This document shows, piece after piece, positions 44,916 to 55,146 of a stretch of 64,000 nt of DNA. Positions within the stretch are counted from its first letter, which is position 1. The number at the start of each line of letters is the position of its first letter. The notes beneath the pieces are model-generated. The model saw only the letters and a program-made list of their open reading frames with translations. It was not told where the DNA came from and did no database searches. The translations under genes were made by a program, and so were the position numbers. The stretch is from Ureibacillus thermophilus (GTDB lineage: Bacteria; Bacillota; Bacilli; Bacillales_A; Planococcaceae), in assembly GCF_004331915.1 (NCBI RefSeq), contig NZ_CP036528.1:820567-884566 (forward strand). Direction: 5' to 3'.

Positions 44916-45950
44916 CTATTTAACTCTCAAGTCATCGATAATTTCTGTCGCTACTGTCAATACTTTATTAGCATCTGGGATATATAATTTTTCAAGATTA
45001 GCAGCAAACGGAACAGGTGTGTTTGGCGCGCATACGCATTTGATCGGTCCATCTAAATAATCAAAGGCTTTGTCTGCTACAACTGAAGCGATATCAGTTG
45101 CCGTGTTGTTGTGCGGATTGGATTCATCGATGATAATTAAGCGGCCTGTTTTCTTCACAGACTCCAGTACTGTTTCTTCATCCCATGGTGCAACAGTGCG
45201 CAAGTCAATGACTTCGACTGAGATATTGTCCTTTTCTAAAATGTCTGCAACTTCTAAGCCGACGTACAACATTTTTCCAATGGTAACAATTGTCAAGTCT
45301 TTACCTTCACGTTTGATGGCAGCTTTGCCAATTGGGATTGTGTAATATTCTTCCGGTACTTCGCCTTTCATTCCGTACAATGTTTTATCTTCCGAAAAGA
45401 TGACAAGGTTATCATCTTCAATAGCGGAGAGGAGAAGACCTTTTGCATCATATGGTGTTGCAGGGACAACGACTTTGACGCCAGGAATTGAACCGAACAA
45501 ACCGTAGTAGGAGCCGGAGTGTTGAGCTGCTGCGTTCACCCCTGCACCGTGCATTGTGCGCACTGTCATTGGGACTTTCGCTTTTCCCCCGAACATGTAG
45601 CGCATTTTTGAACCTTGTCCGATGATGGAGTCAAAGCAAAAGCCGATAAAGTCGCTAAACATCAGCTCAGCTACAGGACGCAAACCAGTAACAGCCATAC
45701 CTACAGCCGCAGCCATATACCCCATTTCGGAAAGTGGCGTATCGATGACTCGTTCACGGCCGTATTTTGGCGCAAGACCGCGGGTTACGCCCATTACACC
45801 GCCCCAAGCATCTTCGTTGGCCTCTTCCAAATGTTGGACTTCCGCTCCGCCTGCAATATCTTCACCTAATAAAATGATGTTTTCATCTTTTGCCATTGCT
45901 TGATCAAGCGCTTCATTGATTGCTTTCATGAATAAAATTTCTCTAGCCAT
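44916..45950 (-). CDS. acoB: Acetoin dehydrogenase E1 beta subunit
   Basis: 344 residues, transketolase-type beta subunit. Recognisable motifs are GEDIAGGAEV, ERVIDTPLSEMGYMAAAVGMA and KTGRLIIIDESNPHNN. With AcoA it forms the ThDP-dependent E1 that cleaves acetoin. The Ala/Asn-rich HGAGVNAAAQHSGSYYG part is typical of acetoin rather than pyruvate E1. AGGAGTTATAGAGA precedes the ATG; 30 bp after acoA. Confidence 0.9.
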   Translation of the reverse strand: MAREILFMKAINEALDQAMAKDENIILLGEDIAGGAEVQHLEEANEDAWGGVMGVTRGLAPKYGRERVIDTPLSEMGYMAAAVGMAVTGLRPVAELMFSDFIGFCFDSIIGQGSKMRYMFGGKAKVPMTVRTMHGAGVNAAAQHSGSYYGLFGSIPGVKVVVPATPYDAKGLLLSAIEDDNLVIFSEDKTLYGMKGEVPEEYYTIPIGKAAIKREGKDLTIVTIGKMLYVGLEVADILEKDNISVEVIDLRTVAPWDEETVLESVKKTGRLIIIDESNPHNNTATDIASVVADKAFDYLDGPIKCVCAPNTPVPFAANLEKLYIPDANKVLTVATEIIDDLRVK

Positions 45951-45980
45951 TCTCTATAACTCCTTTCCAAGTTTTTTAGA

Positions 45981-47045
45981 TTAGTCCGCAAAAACATCTT
46001 GATAGAGTGATTCAGGTGATGGTTCTGGACTTTTTTTCGCAAATTCAATCGCTTCTTCAATATCGCGAACGGATTCTTCCCTCAATTGATCCAACTCTTC
46101 TTCAGTCAATAAGCCGTTTTCGATGGCGTATTGACGGAATACTTCAAGCGGATCCACTTCCGCCCATTCTTTTTCTTCTCCGCTAGGCGCTTTGTAAGTT
46201 TGTTCGTCACCTTCAAAGTGTCCGTGGTTCCGGTAAGTGACGCATTCTATTAGTGTTGGTCCTTCACCTTTGCGTGCGCGTTCGATTGCTTCGCCGGCCG
46301 CTTCATAAACGGCGACAACATCTTTTCCGTTCACCCGAACCCCAGGCATATTGTAGGCGGCCGCTCTTTCCGCGATTGTGCGGGAAGCGGAAGAATACCA
46401 TTGTGGAGTGGATTCGGCGAAAAGGTTATTCTCACATACAAAAATCACCGGCAACTTCCAAATGGATGCCATATTCAAACATTCATGGAATACACCTTCA
46501 TTAGCTGCACCATCACCGAAGAAGCAAACGGCAACCCGGTCCGTTTTCTTATATTTGTTGCGCATGGCAGCACCTGTTGCCAGTCCGAAACCGCCTCCAA
46601 CCATTCCATTGGCGCCTAAAATTCCTTTATTCATGTCGGCAATGTGCATGGAACCGCCTTTACCTTTGCAAAGACCTGTGGCTTTCCCAAAGATTTCAGC
46701 CATCATTCCTTTTAAATCGCCGCCTTTGGCAATACAATGCCCGTGTCCTCGATGGGTGCTTGTTATGTAGTCTTCATCTGTCAGGTGGGCACAAACACCA
46801 ACAGCAATCGCTTCTTCACCGGCGTATAAGTGCACAAACCCCGGAATTTCCCCGGCAGCGAAGAAACGTTTTACATTTTCTTCAAAATTGCGGATATCCT
46901 CCATGGATTTATACATGGATTTTGCCTTATCTTTTGTCAACTCCGCAGTATCCGTAGCTGTGCGAATCTCTAAATCCACCAATTCTTTCACCGACGTATC
47001 AACACTCGTAAACAATTTAGGCATGCCTTTTGCTTTTTCCGTCAT
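45981..47045 (-). CDS. acoA: Acetoin dehydrogenase E1 alpha subunit
   Basis: 354 residues. ThDP-binding motif GDGAANEGVFHECLNMASIWKLPVIFVCENN (~160-190), with STHRGHGHCIAKG and GKGGSMHIAD. The sequence is closest to acetoin dehydrogenase (AcoA), which turns acetoin plus CoA into acetyl-CoA and acetaldehyde. A branched-chain or pyruvate dehydrogenase role cannot be excluded by sequence alone. GGAGG precedes the ATG; 20 bp after lpd. Confidence 0.9.
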   Translation of the reverse strand: MTEKAKGMPKLFTSVDTSVKELVDLEIRTATDTAELTKDKAKSMYKSMEDIRNFEENVKRFFAAGEIPGFVHLYAGEEAIAVGVCAHLTDEDYITSTHRGHGHCIAKGGDLKGMMAEIFGKATGLCKGKGGSMHIADMNKGILGANGMVGGGFGLATGAAMRNKYKKTDRVAVCFFGDGAANEGVFHECLNMASIWKLPVIFVCENNLFAESTPQWYSSASRTIAERAAAYNMPGVRVNGKDVVAVYEAAGEAIERARKGEGPTLIECVTYRNHGHFEGDEQTYKAPSGEEKEWAEVDPLEVFRQYAIENGLLTEEELDQLREESVRDIEEAIEFAKKSPEPSPESLYQDVFAD

Positions 47046-47065
47046 TCTTGATTCCTCCTTATGAT

Positions 47066-48412
47066 TTATTGATGTTTTAATATTTTTTTGGCTGTATCAT
47101 GGATCAACTCAGAAATGGTAGGGTGGGCGAAGACTGTGTTTGCCAATTCATCAACAGTACCTTCCGCTTCATGGACGGCAAGAATTTGGTGAATCAGGTC
47201 CGCCGCATTGGGTCCGACAATCACGGCTCCCAATATTTCCCGATATCTCCTTTCGGATATGATTTTGACAAATCCTTCTGTTTCATTGGCGGCAATGGCC
47301 CGTCCATTGAATGAAAACGGCATTTTTTCGACAATTACGTCATAGCCTTTTTTTCTTGCTTCTTCTTCACTCATCCCGAATTCGGATACTTCCGGTTCGA
47401 TGAATAGGGGGCGGGGGATGCTGTATGGCGATACGGGCCTTTCTTTTTTGCCGCTCATGGCCCGGACGGCTTTGATGCCTTCCGCGCTGGCCGAATGGGC
47501 GAGAGTATAGCCGCCGATTAGATCGCCAACGGCATAAACATGTTTCATGCTTGTTTCATAATATTCATTGACTTTCACAAATTGCTGTTTTTCATCCAAC
47601 TCAAGTCCCATCGCTTTTGGAATCTCAAGGTTTTGTTTTCTCCCCGTTGCCACCAAAAGTTGGTCAAAAGGAATTTCCCCATGGCCGGAAAGGACAACCT
47701 TTCCTTTTTTCACTTGCTGTATGGACGCTTTTGTGATGATTTTTATTCCTAAGCTTCGAAGCTTTTCTTTTACAATGGCACGGGCTTCCAGATCAACCGT
47801 CAGCAATATGTCCGGTGCGGCTTCGATAATCGTGACATCGGCGCCGAAACTTTTCATGGCATAGGCCAATTCCACACCAATCACACCGCCGCCGATGATG
47901 GCCAATTGATTCGGTAATGTTTCCATGTCAAAAAAGGTGTTCGTCGTCAAATAATCTATATCGCTCAAACCTGGGATGTTCGGGATGAAGGGGGCACCGC
48001 CTGTGGCAAGCAACACATTTTTTCCGTAGTATCGCTCTCCATTCACTTCGAAAATTTTTCCTTCCACGTATTTCGCTTCGCCTGCAATATAATGGATGCC
48101 ATTCTTTTTAAAGGTCATGTGAATGCCGGATTGTAAGGTGGAGATAATTTTGTTTTTTCTTTTCACAACGGATGGGAAATCGATTTGATTCACTGTTACG
48201 GATAAACCGTTTGCATTAAGGGCCTGTACGGCGGACAACCAGTGGCTGTATTGCAAATAAGCTTTGGAAGGGATGCAACCCACATTGAGACAGCAGCCGC
48301 CAACGGCATTTTTTTCAATCACCGCCACTGAATTCCCGAGCTGTGCCGCTTCTTCCGCCGCAACATATCCCCCAGGTCCTGCTCCGATAATGAGTACATC
48401 ATAAGTTTTCAA
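47066..48412 (-). CDS. acoL: Dihydrolipoyl dehydrogenase (E3) of acetoin complex
   Basis: 448 residues, FAD-dependent disulfide reductase. N-terminal FAD loop IGAGPGGYVAAEEAAQLG, redox pair GGCCLNVGCIPSK (Cys ~42 and 47), NAD loop IGGGVIGVELA, and the C-terminal HAHPT-type AHPTISELIHDTA with catalytic His. It is the first gene of the operon, unlike B. subtilis where acoL is last. TTG start preceded by AAGGTGATTCC. A possible cre lies at 48472-48485. Confidence 0.93.
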   Translation of the reverse strand: MKTYDVLIIGAGPGGYVAAEEAAQLGNSVAVIEKNAVGGCCLNVGCIPSKAYLQYSHWLSAVQALNANGLSVTVNQIDFPSVVKRKNKIISTLQSGIHMTFKKNGIHYIAGEAKYVEGKIFEVNGERYYGKNVLLATGGAPFIPNIPGLSDIDYLTTNTFFDMETLPNQLAIIGGGVIGVELAYAMKSFGADVTIIEAAPDILLTVDLEARAIVKEKLRSLGIKIITKASIQQVKKGKVVLSGHGEIPFDQLLVATGRKQNLEIPKAMGLELDEKQQFVKVNEYYETSMKHVYAVGDLIGGYTLAHSASAEGIKAVRAMSGKKERPVSPYSIPRPLFIEPEVSEFGMSEEEARKKGYDVIVEKMPFSFNGRAIAANETEGFVKIISERRYREILGAVIVGPNAADLIHQILAVHEAEGTVDELANTVFAHPTISELIHDTAKKILKHQ

Positions 48413-48471
48413 GGAATCACCTTCTTTTTTTTTTGTGGGAAGAGTTACATAAGTAAGAATTTTCAGAATAA

Positions 48472-48485
48472 TGAAAACGTTTATG
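48472..48485 (-). promoter_or_regulatory. Possible cre (CcpA site) of acetoin operon
   Basis: TGAAAACGTTTATG agrees with the cre consensus TGWAANCGNTNWCA at 12 of 14 positions, about 60 bp upstream of acoL. Catabolite repression of aco genes is known in B. subtilis. Site prediction only. Confidence 0.45.
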
Positions 48486-48642
48486 AATTAATTGTAGCGA
48501 ATTTCAAAATATCCGTCTATAGATTTTTTGAAAATTATTGGAACTTTGTTACAAAATATAACAGTTTTTAAGGTTTAATGGGATGAAATTTCGGGAAAAG
48601 AGAGAGAGGATAGGGGTAATCCCCTCCTTCATTGAAGTGGAA

Positions 48643-51237
48643 TTATATCGGTTCATAATGGAAAACCGGTTCATCATTTTCGATGGAAATGGTAATACGG
48701 ACATTTTCGCCGATTTGATTGGCGATGATATCCCGGGCAAGCGGTGTTTCAATGTGCTGGACGATAAACCGTTGAATTGGACGTGCTCCATAAATTGGAT
48801 CGTACCCATTCTCCGCGATCCATTGGATGACCTCCGGAGTTGCGTGCAGAATCATTTTGTTTTCATTTAAGCGTTCATTGAGTTCTTTCATCATGATTTC
48901 CGCAATCGCTACCATTTGTTCTTTCATTAATGGATTGAAAATGATGGTTTCATCAATCCGGTTTAAAAATTCCGGTCTGAAATGGGCCTGCAATTCGTTC
49001 ATGACCGCTTCCCTTGCTTCAGATGTAATGGCACCATAATTATCAATCGAATCCAATAGCAGTTTTGATCCGATATTGCTTGTCATAATTAAAATCGTAT
49101 TTTTAAAATCCACCGTCCGTCCTTGGGAGTCCGTAAGTCTTCCTTCATCGAGCACTTGCAATAGAATGTTGAAAACATCCGGATGGGCTTTTTCAATTTC
49201 ATCGAGAACGATGATGGAATGGAGCCGATGCCGGACCGCTTCCGTCAAGTGGCCCCCTTCGTCATAGCCGGCGTATCCCGGCGGAGGACCGATGAGTTTC
49301 GCGACCGCATGTTTTTCCATATACTCTGACATGTCCAATCGCACCATATCCAGCTCGGTACCGAACAACACTTTTGCCAGCACTTTTGCCAGTTTTGTCT
49401 TGCCGACGCCGGTAGGGCCAAGGAACAGGAACGAGCCGGTCGGTTTATTCGGATTTTTAATGCCAGCCCTTGAACGCAAAACGGCATGGGTCACTTTTTT
49501 CACCGCTTCATCTTGTCCCACGATGTATTGATGTATTTCGTCCTCCAAATGCAATAGCCGTTCCCGTTCATTTTCCATAACGCCTGTAATTTTGATTCCC
49601 GTCAGCCTTTCCACGACGCGCTCGATATCTTCGGCGGTCACTACATTATCGATAAAGGTTTTGCTTTGCTTTAATGCCTCCCATTGTTGTTCCAGCCCTT
49701 TCAGTCTCTTTTCGGATGCAGGAATGTCACCGGTTTCCAATTGAACGATTTGGCCGACTTCATTGTTCTTTACCGCTTTTTCGTATAACTTATGCAATCT
49801 TGCCAAATTTCTTTTTTCCCGCTGCGTGAAATGGAGCATTTCCAGCTCTTTGGCCCATTGCTTTTCCATTTTTTCCTTTTCGGTTTCCAAATTTTTTAGC
49901 TGTTGTTCAAATGTATGCCGGTCAAATGCCGGGTCGGGTTCCAACTCATGCTTATAAAGGGCAATTTTTGCTTGCAAAATTTGTTCGTTGATTTTTTTGA
50001 TGGAGTGGGGGACTTCATTTAAGGAAATCCGTTTGACTGCGCTGGCTTCATCCATCAAGTCAATGGCTTTATCCGGCAAATACCGGTCGGTGATGTAGCG
50101 TTTCGAAAGTTTGACGGCCGCTTCGATGGCTTCATCGGTGATTAGGGTTTCGTGATACAATTCATAATCCTCTTTAATGCCCCGCAGAATTTCAATGGTT
50201 ACTTCAATCGACGGCTCATTGACGATTACCCGCTGGAAACGGCGCTCCAATGCTTTGTCTTTTTCGATATATTCCCGATATTCATCTTGCGTGGTTGCGC
50301 CAATGCAGCGAAGTTCTCCGCGGGCAAGCATCGGTTTTAAAATATTGCCGGCATCCATGGAGCCCTCTGTACGTCCTGCACCGACGATTGTGTGGATTTC
50401 ATCAATGAAGAGGATGATCCGATTATTGGATTGTTTCACATCATTTAATACGGCTTTTAATTTTTCCTCAAATTCCCCGCGATATTTGGCTCCTGCGAGA
50501 AGGGAACTCATATCGAGATTGTAGACGACTTTATCGAGCAAATTATTTGGAACCTCTTTGTTTACGATTTTTTGGACCAACCCTTCAACGATAGCGGTTT
50601 TCCCGACCCCGGAGCTTCCTATCAATATCGCATTATTTTTATTTTTTCTTGTCAATATGCGGATGATATCGTTGATTTCTTTTTCTCTGCCGACAACCCG
50701 GTCCACTTTCCCCTCTATGTATCGTTGATTCAAATTGACTGCATATTTGTTTAAAGAATCGTATAGCGCTTCCTGGTTGTCGGATGTGACATTTTGCCCG
50801 TTTCGCGTTTGATTCAATTTTTCATAGATGGATTCTTTTGTGACATGATGTTGGATCAGATATTTTGTAATCGGATTAAAATCTTGCTCAAATAGGGCAA
50901 TCATCAAATGCTCAACGGAAATAAACCGGTCCCGCAGACGTTCCGCTTCGATTTCCGCTTGTTTGAACAGCCTTTTTAGACGTTGGCTCTCTTTTTCTCC
51001 ATAGGCGATTTCCGTACTGGTTAAAGAGGGGATTTTATCCACTTCCTTATTGACGAGTTGGATTAGTTCATCCATATCAATGTTTAATTCCTGGTAAAAG
51101 TGATAGGCAAAGTGGTCCGGTTGCAATAAAGCGGCCCAGAGATGGGGAATATCCAGTTGATAATTCAGTTTCTTTTGGGCAATCTTTTTCGCATTCAGGA
51201 TTCCTTCTTTTACCGACATTGTATATTTTGTTGTCAT
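48643..51237 (-). CDS. clpB: ClpB-type AAA+ disaggregase
   Basis: 864 residues. N-domain (~1-150), AAA-1 with Walker [10 protein letters not shown] and Walker [15 protein letters not shown], a long coiled middle domain (~410-530; [20 protein letters not shown]...), AAA-2 with GPTGVGKTK and the C-terminal GARPIQRFI. The middle domain is what separates ClpB from ClpC/ClpE. It resolves protein aggregates with DnaK. Upstream no CtsR or CIRCE site was seen, and the gene borders the acetoin operon. ATG 51237 follows AGGGTGAT; the frame is open to 51333. Confidence 0.9.
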   Translation of the reverse strand: MTTKYTMSVKEGILNAKKIAQKKLNYQLDIPHLWAALLQPDHFAYHFYQELNIDMDELIQLVNKEVDKIPSLTSTEIAYGEKESQRLKRLFKQAEIEAERLRDRFISVEHLMIALFEQDFNPITKYLIQHHVTKESIYEKLNQTRNGQNVTSDNQEALYDSLNKYAVNLNQRYIEGKVDRVVGREKEINDIIRILTRKNKNNAILIGSSGVGKTAIVEGLVQKIVNKEVPNNLLDKVVYNLDMSSLLAGAKYRGEFEEKLKAVLNDVKQSNNRIILFIDEIHTIVGAGRTEGSMDAGNILKPMLARGELRCIGATTQDEYREYIEKDKALERRFQRVIVNEPSIEVTIEILRGIKEDYELYHETLITDEAIEAAVKLSKRYITDRYLPDKAIDLMDEASAVKRISLNEVPHSIKKINEQILQAKIALYKHELEPDPAFDRHTFEQQLKNLETEKEKMEKQWAKELEMLHFTQREKRNLARLHKLYEKAVKNNEVGQIVQLETGDIPASEKRLKGLEQQWEALKQSKTFIDNVVTAEDIERVVERLTGIKITGVMENERERLLHLEDEIHQYIVGQDEAVKKVTHAVLRSRAGIKNPNKPTGSFLFLGPTGVGKTKLAKVLAKVLFGTELDMVRLDMSEYMEKHAVAKLIGPPPGYAGYDEGGHLTEAVRHRLHSIIVLDEIEKAHPDVFNILLQVLDEGRLTDSQGRTVDFKNTILIMTSNIGSKLLLDSIDNYGAITSEAREAVMNELQAHFRPEFLNRIDETIIFNPLMKEQMVAIAEIMMKELNERLNENKMILHATPEVIQWIAENGYDPIYGARPIQRFIVQHIETPLARDIIANQIGENVRITISIENDEPVFHYEPI

Positions 51238-51375
51238 GTTATCACCCTTTGCTATAGAATAGGCAAACTTTGTAAATCTATCGTAAGCGAAAAATCCTAT
51301 GAAAATCAATCTTATTTCTGAATTTTTCGCCAATTCGGTTTAGGAAAGCTTTATGGATGCAGGACAGGCAGAGGG

Positions 51376-51418
51376 TGCAAAAATATTAACCCCTCCGCTT
51401 ATTTAAAGGGGAGGGGAA
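51376..51418 (-). terminator. Probable terminator of mtnE-like gene
   Basis: CCCCTCC/GGAGGGG stem followed on the minus strand by TTAATATTTTTG. Confidence 0.55.
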
Positions 51419-51423
51419 TGATG

Positions 51424-52614
51424 TCATTTTTGAACTTTCGCTTTGTCTTTTTGGAATATCCCTAATGCTTCAATTCTTCGGATGGCTTCCCGGAGCCGGT
51501 CTTCTTCCACGAGCAGCCCCACCCGGATATAGCCTTCGCCGTGCTCGCCGAATCCGTTGCCGCTTGCGACTGCCACATCCGCCTTATCCAATAGGTAATC
51601 GGAAAATTCTTGGCTCGTAAACCCTTCCGGAACCGGCAACCATGCGAAGAAGGAGCCTTTTGGCGCTTTTACATTCCATCCGATTCGACGGGCTTCTTCC
51701 ACCAACACATTGCGGCGGTATTCATAAACTCGTCTCAGTTCTTCCACACATGATTGGTCGCTGTTTAAGGCATATGCGGCTGCCCGCTGTACGGCAGGGA
51801 AGAGGCTGCAAAACAGATGGTCTTGCAACAAGTTGATGGCTTCAATGATGTCGCGGTTACCCACCGCAAAAGCAACGCGCCAGCCAGCCATGTTATAGGT
51901 TTTGGATAAAGTGTAAAATTCAACGCCGATTTCTTTTGCGCCTTCCGCTTGCAGGAAGCTCACGGGTTTTTCTCCATCAAATCCAAGGGCGCCGTAAGCA
52001 AAATCGTGGACAACATAAATGCCGTGTTCTTTTGCAAACTGCACCGTTTTTTCAAAGAACGCTAAATCGGCTGTGGCGCCAGTCGGATTGTTTGGATAGT
52101 TTAAATACATTAATTTGGCTCGCTTCTTCACTTCCGGTGATAAAGCATCGTAATCTGGGAGAAAATCATTTTCTTCAAGTAGCGGCATTGTATCAAAATG
52201 AACATTTGCCAGTACTGGTCCGGATAAATAGTCGGGATATCCCGGGTCCGGCAGCAGCATATAGTCGCCAGGATTCAACACGCAAATGGGCAGTTCCACT
52301 AATCCCACTTTGGCGCCGCCTAAAATCGCCACTTCATCGTTCGGGTCGATGTCGACATGATATTCTCTTTTGTAAAAGTCGCTGACGGCTTGTTTTAATT
52401 CCGGCATGCCGCGGAACAAGGAATATTTGTGGGTAGCAGGGTCCGTTGCTGCTTCTTGGAGGGCTTTCACGATGTGAGGAGGCGTTGGCCGGTCCGGATT
52501 CCCCTGTCCGAGATTAATCACGTCCCTCCCTTCAGCAATTGCCGCATTCACTTTTTGAACAAGGGAAGCAAAAAACTGAGTAGGAAGTTTTTTTAATGTA
52601 TTTGATAATTCCAT
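51424..52614 (-). CDS. mtnE: Class I/II aminotransferase, MtnE (YkrV) type
   Basis: 396 residues, PLP-dependent fold type I. Conserved GQGNPDRPTP, NYPNNPTGATA, and PLP lysine in TLSKTYNMAGWRVAFAVGN (~235). Closely similar in style to B. subtilis MtnE, which makes methionine from 4-methylthio-2-oxobutanoate in methionine salvage. The other mtn genes are not present except the next, divergent nitrilase-type gene. GAGG precedes ATG 52614; ATG 52620 is in frame. No SAM riboswitch seen upstream. Confidence 0.85.
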   Translation of the reverse strand: MELSNTLKKLPTQFFASLVQKVNAAIAEGRDVINLGQGNPDRPTPPHIVKALQEAATDPATHKYSLFRGMPELKQAVSDFYKREYHVDIDPNDEVAILGGAKVGLVELPICVLNPGDYMLLPDPGYPDYLSGPVLANVHFDTMPLLEENDFLPDYDALSPEVKKRAKLMYLNYPNNPTGATADLAFFEKTVQFAKEHGIYVVHDFAYGALGFDGEKPVSFLQAEGAKEIGVEFYTLSKTYNMAGWRVAFAVGNRDIIEAINLLQDHLFCSLFPAVQRAAAYALNSDQSCVEELRRVYEYRRNVLVEEARRIGWNVKAPKGSFFAWLPVPEGFTSQEFSDYLLDKADVAVASGNGFGEHGEGYIRVGLLVEEDRLREAIRRIEALGIFQKDKAKVQK

Positions 52615-52751
52615 GGCCATCCTCTTTTCTTATCTTGATTGGATTCACAAAATCTGTCATTCTGTATTTTAAGGAAATGTCCGTATATAATTATAAGTAG
52701 ATATGTAGGAATATTATTATTTTTTTGAATACTTGTCTAGGGGGATATGAG

Positions 52752-53543
52752 ATGAAAATAGGTTGCATTCAAATGAATGTCGGGTTTGGGAAGGTAGAAG
52801 AAAACTTCCAGAGGGCAGAACAGTTGATTCGGGAAGCAGCAAGCCAAGGAGCAGAAATGGTGGTGTTGCCTGAGATGTGGAATACCGGCTATGCCCTTGA
52901 AAAGTTGGAAGAATTGGCGGATGAAAATGGAGAGCGCACTAAAGCGTTCTTAAAAACTCTTGCCCGCGAGCTAGGCATACATATCATTGGAGGCTCTGTG
53001 GCAACAAAGCAAAACGGCAAATTTTATAACACGATGTATGTGGTGAATCGCGATGGAGAATTAATAAGTGAATACAGCAAAGTACATTTATTTAGATTGA
53101 TGGATGAAGAAAAGTATTTAGAAGCAGGAGACTCCATGAACTGCTTTGAATTGGGCGGTCTTCCGGCAGCGGCTGTGATTTGCTATGACATCCGCTTCCC
53201 TGAATGGCTTCGCGCCCATGCATTGGCAGGAGCAAAAGTATTGTTTGTATCAGCCCAATGGCCAACCCCAAGAATTGACCATTGGAAAATTTTATTGCAA
53301 GCACGGGCTATTGAAAATCAATGTTTTGTGATTGCGGTGAACCGGATTTCCCGCAAACCGGAAAACTTTAATGGCCAGTCAATGGTGATAGGACCTTGGG
53401 GCGAAGTGTTTTGGACAGGGGCGCAAGATGAGGAATTGGCAGTCATTGATGTTGATTTTTCAATTGTGGATGAAGTGCGCACACGAATTCCCGTATATGA
53501 CGACCGCCGTCCAGAATTGTATGGAAAAGTGGTAGATTTCTAA
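52752..53543 (+). CDS. Carbon-nitrogen hydrolase (nitrilase family, MtnU-like)
   Basis: About 263 residues. Catalytic triad Glu-Lys-Cys: Glu in VVLPEMWNTGY (~44), Lys in YSKVHLF (~109), Cys in VICYDIRFPEW (~145). Probably an omega-amidase-like enzyme acting on small amides. In B. subtilis mtnU lies next to mtnE, the same divergent arrangement as here, so a role in methionine salvage is plausible. AGGGGG positions ATG 52752. Confidence 0.88.
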   Translation: MKIGCIQMNVGFGKVEENFQRAEQLIREAASQGAEMVVLPEMWNTGYALEKLEELADENGERTKAFLKTLARELGIHIIGGSVATKQNGKFYNTMYVVNRDGELISEYSKVHLFRLMDEEKYLEAGDSMNCFELGGLPAAAVICYDIRFPEWLRAHALAGAKVLFVSAQWPTPRIDHWKILLQARAIENQCFVIAVNRISRKPENFNGQSMVIGPWGEVFWTGAQDEELAVIDVDFSIVDEVRTRIPVYDDRRPELYGKVVDF

Positions 53544-53566
53544 TTATGGTTATAAAAATTTGGAGA

Positions 53567-53720
53567 TAATCATATAACCTGTCGATATTGTCACAAAACC
53601 AAGGGATATGTTCACAAAACTGGGTGTTATGGCCACAAAATTTGGGGATAAAATTATAACCTATCAATATTGTCACAAATCCAAGTGTTATGTTCACAAA
53701 ATCTGGGGATAAAAATATGT
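53567..53720 (-). repeat. 21-bp-period TTTTGTG repeat array, copy 2
   Basis: Read on the minus strand, about seven units of 21-22 bp: TTTTGTGAACATAAC, TTTGTGACAATATTG, TTTTGTGGCCATAAC, TTTTGTGAACATATC, TTTTGTGACAATATCGACAG, with short joins. The last unit is identical to one in the array between copZ and copA. Located between two plus-strand genes. Also listed as the gene-free stretch before the RNA methyltransferase. Confidence 0.75.
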
Positions 53721-53772
53721 CCATCACCCCAAATGACAAAATGCATGATAATATACTTTTGAGGTGAACAAA

Positions 53773-55146
53773 TTGAATCTACCCCAAACCTTTCAAGACA
53801 AAATGAAATGCTTGTTGCAGGAAGAGTATGATGCGTTTATCCGAAGCTATGAGGAAGAAAAGAACCAAGGTTTGCGCATCAATACGTTAAAAATTTCAAT
53901 AGAAGATTTTTTAAAAATCAATCCTTTTACAATCGAAAAAATTCCATGGGTGAAGGAAGGATATTTTTATCCCAACAACGAACGGCCTGGGAAACATCCT
54001 TATCATGATGCAGGTTTGTATTATATTCAAGAACCGAGTGCGATGGCGGTAGGGGAGTTGGTCGACCCGAAGCCGGGGGAAACAATTCTCGATTTATGTG
54101 CAGCACCGGGCGGAAAAACGACGCACCTTGCTTCTAAAATGAATGGACAAGGACTTTTGGTTTCTAATGAAATCCATCCGCAGCGGGCGAAAATTTTATC
54201 CCAAAACGTGGAGCGGATGGGCATCAAAAACGCTATTGTAACCAATGAAACACCCGAGCGATTGGCTGCGCATTTTCCAAGCTTTTTTGACCGAATTTTA
54301 GTGGATGCTCCGTGTTCTGGGGAAGGCATGTTTCGGAAAGATGAGGAAGCCCGCTTGCATTGGAGTCCGGAAAACGTGGCCCTTTGTGCAAGCCGGCAAG
54401 ATGAAATTCTCGAATATGCCCAAAGCATGTTAAAGCCAGGGGGAAGACTGGTTTATTCCACTTGCACTTTTTCGCCGGAAGAAAACGAAGGAACAATCAG
54501 CCGCTTCCTTGAAAAATATCCAAACTTTGAGATTGAACAAGTGGAAGTGTATGAAGGTTTCAGCCCAGGAAGAGCCAATTGGGTAAAGGGGGCTGCACCA
54601 AATATTGAGCAGACAATTCGCATTTGGCCCCATCGTGTGAAAGGGGAAGGCCACTACATTGCGGTGCTGAAAAAGAATAATGGGGATGAACTGCCGCGGT
54701 TGAAATATGCAAAAACGAAACTCGATCCAAAAATGCTGAAGGCTTATCAAGAATTTGCTGGCGAAACGTTAAATAGCATGCCTTCTGGATTTTTTATTGC
54801 CTTCAACGATCAGTTCTATGTTTTGCCTGAGGAAGCGCCGACATTGGAAAAATTAAAAGTGCTTCGTCCAGGTTTGCATTTGGGAACGTTCAAAAAGAAC
54901 CGCTTTGAACCTTCCCATGCCCTGGCATTGGCTTTACGCAAGGAAGAAGCGAAGAGAGTATTCGATTTATCGGCAGATTCAAGTGAAATCATTTCTTATT
55001 TGAAAGGAGAAGTTTTGTCGGTAAACGGCGTCAAAGGATGGCATTTAATCACCGTGGACGGCTATTCCATCGGCTGGGGAAAACTTGCCGGAAATATGAT
55101 GAAAAACCATTATCCAAAAGGCTTGCGCTGGATGGGGAATGATTAG
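53773..55146 (+). CDS. NOL1/NOP2/Sun (RsmF-type) RNA m5C methyltransferase
   Basis: About 457 residues. SAM-binding LDLCAAPGGKTTHLAS (~105-120), the two catalytic cysteines in DAPCSGEGMF (~182) and YSTCTFSPEENE (~230). A C-terminal PUA-like part follows (from ~300), typical of bacterial RsmF/YebU-type 16S rRNA methyltransferases. Target position not deducible. GAGGTG fits TTG 53773; the GTG at 53764 overlaps it. Confidence 0.9.
   Translation: MNLPQTFQDKMKCLLQEEYDAFIRSYEEEKNQGLRINTLKISIEDFLKINPFTIEKIPWVKEGYFYPNNERPGKHPYHDAGLYYIQEPSAMAVGELVDPKPGETILDLCAAPGGKTTHLASKMNGQGLLVSNEIHPQRAKILSQNVERMGIKNAIVTNETPERLAAHFPSFFDRILVDAPCSGEGMFRKDEEARLHWSPENVALCASRQDEILEYAQSMLKPGGRLVYSTCTFSPEENEGTISRFLEKYPNFEIEQVEVYEGFSPGRANWVKGAAPNIEQTIRIWPHRVKGEGHYIAVLKKNNGDELPRLKYAKTKLDPKMLKAYQEFAGETLNSMPSGFFIAFNDQFYVLPEEAPTLEKLKVLRPGLHLGTFKKNRFEPSHALALALRKEEAKRVFDLSADSSEIISYLKGEVLSVNGVKGWHLITVDGYSIGWGKLAGNMMKNHYPKGLRWMGND

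Noticed and set aside
51238-51423. CtsR or CIRCE heat-shock operator before clpB
   Set aside because: No GGTCAAA heptad repeat or TTAGCACTC inverted repeat is present in this gap.
52615-52751. SAM riboswitch (S-box) before mtnE or the nitrilase-like gene
   Set aside because: The gap is about 140 bp between divergent genes and contains no S-box core motifs.
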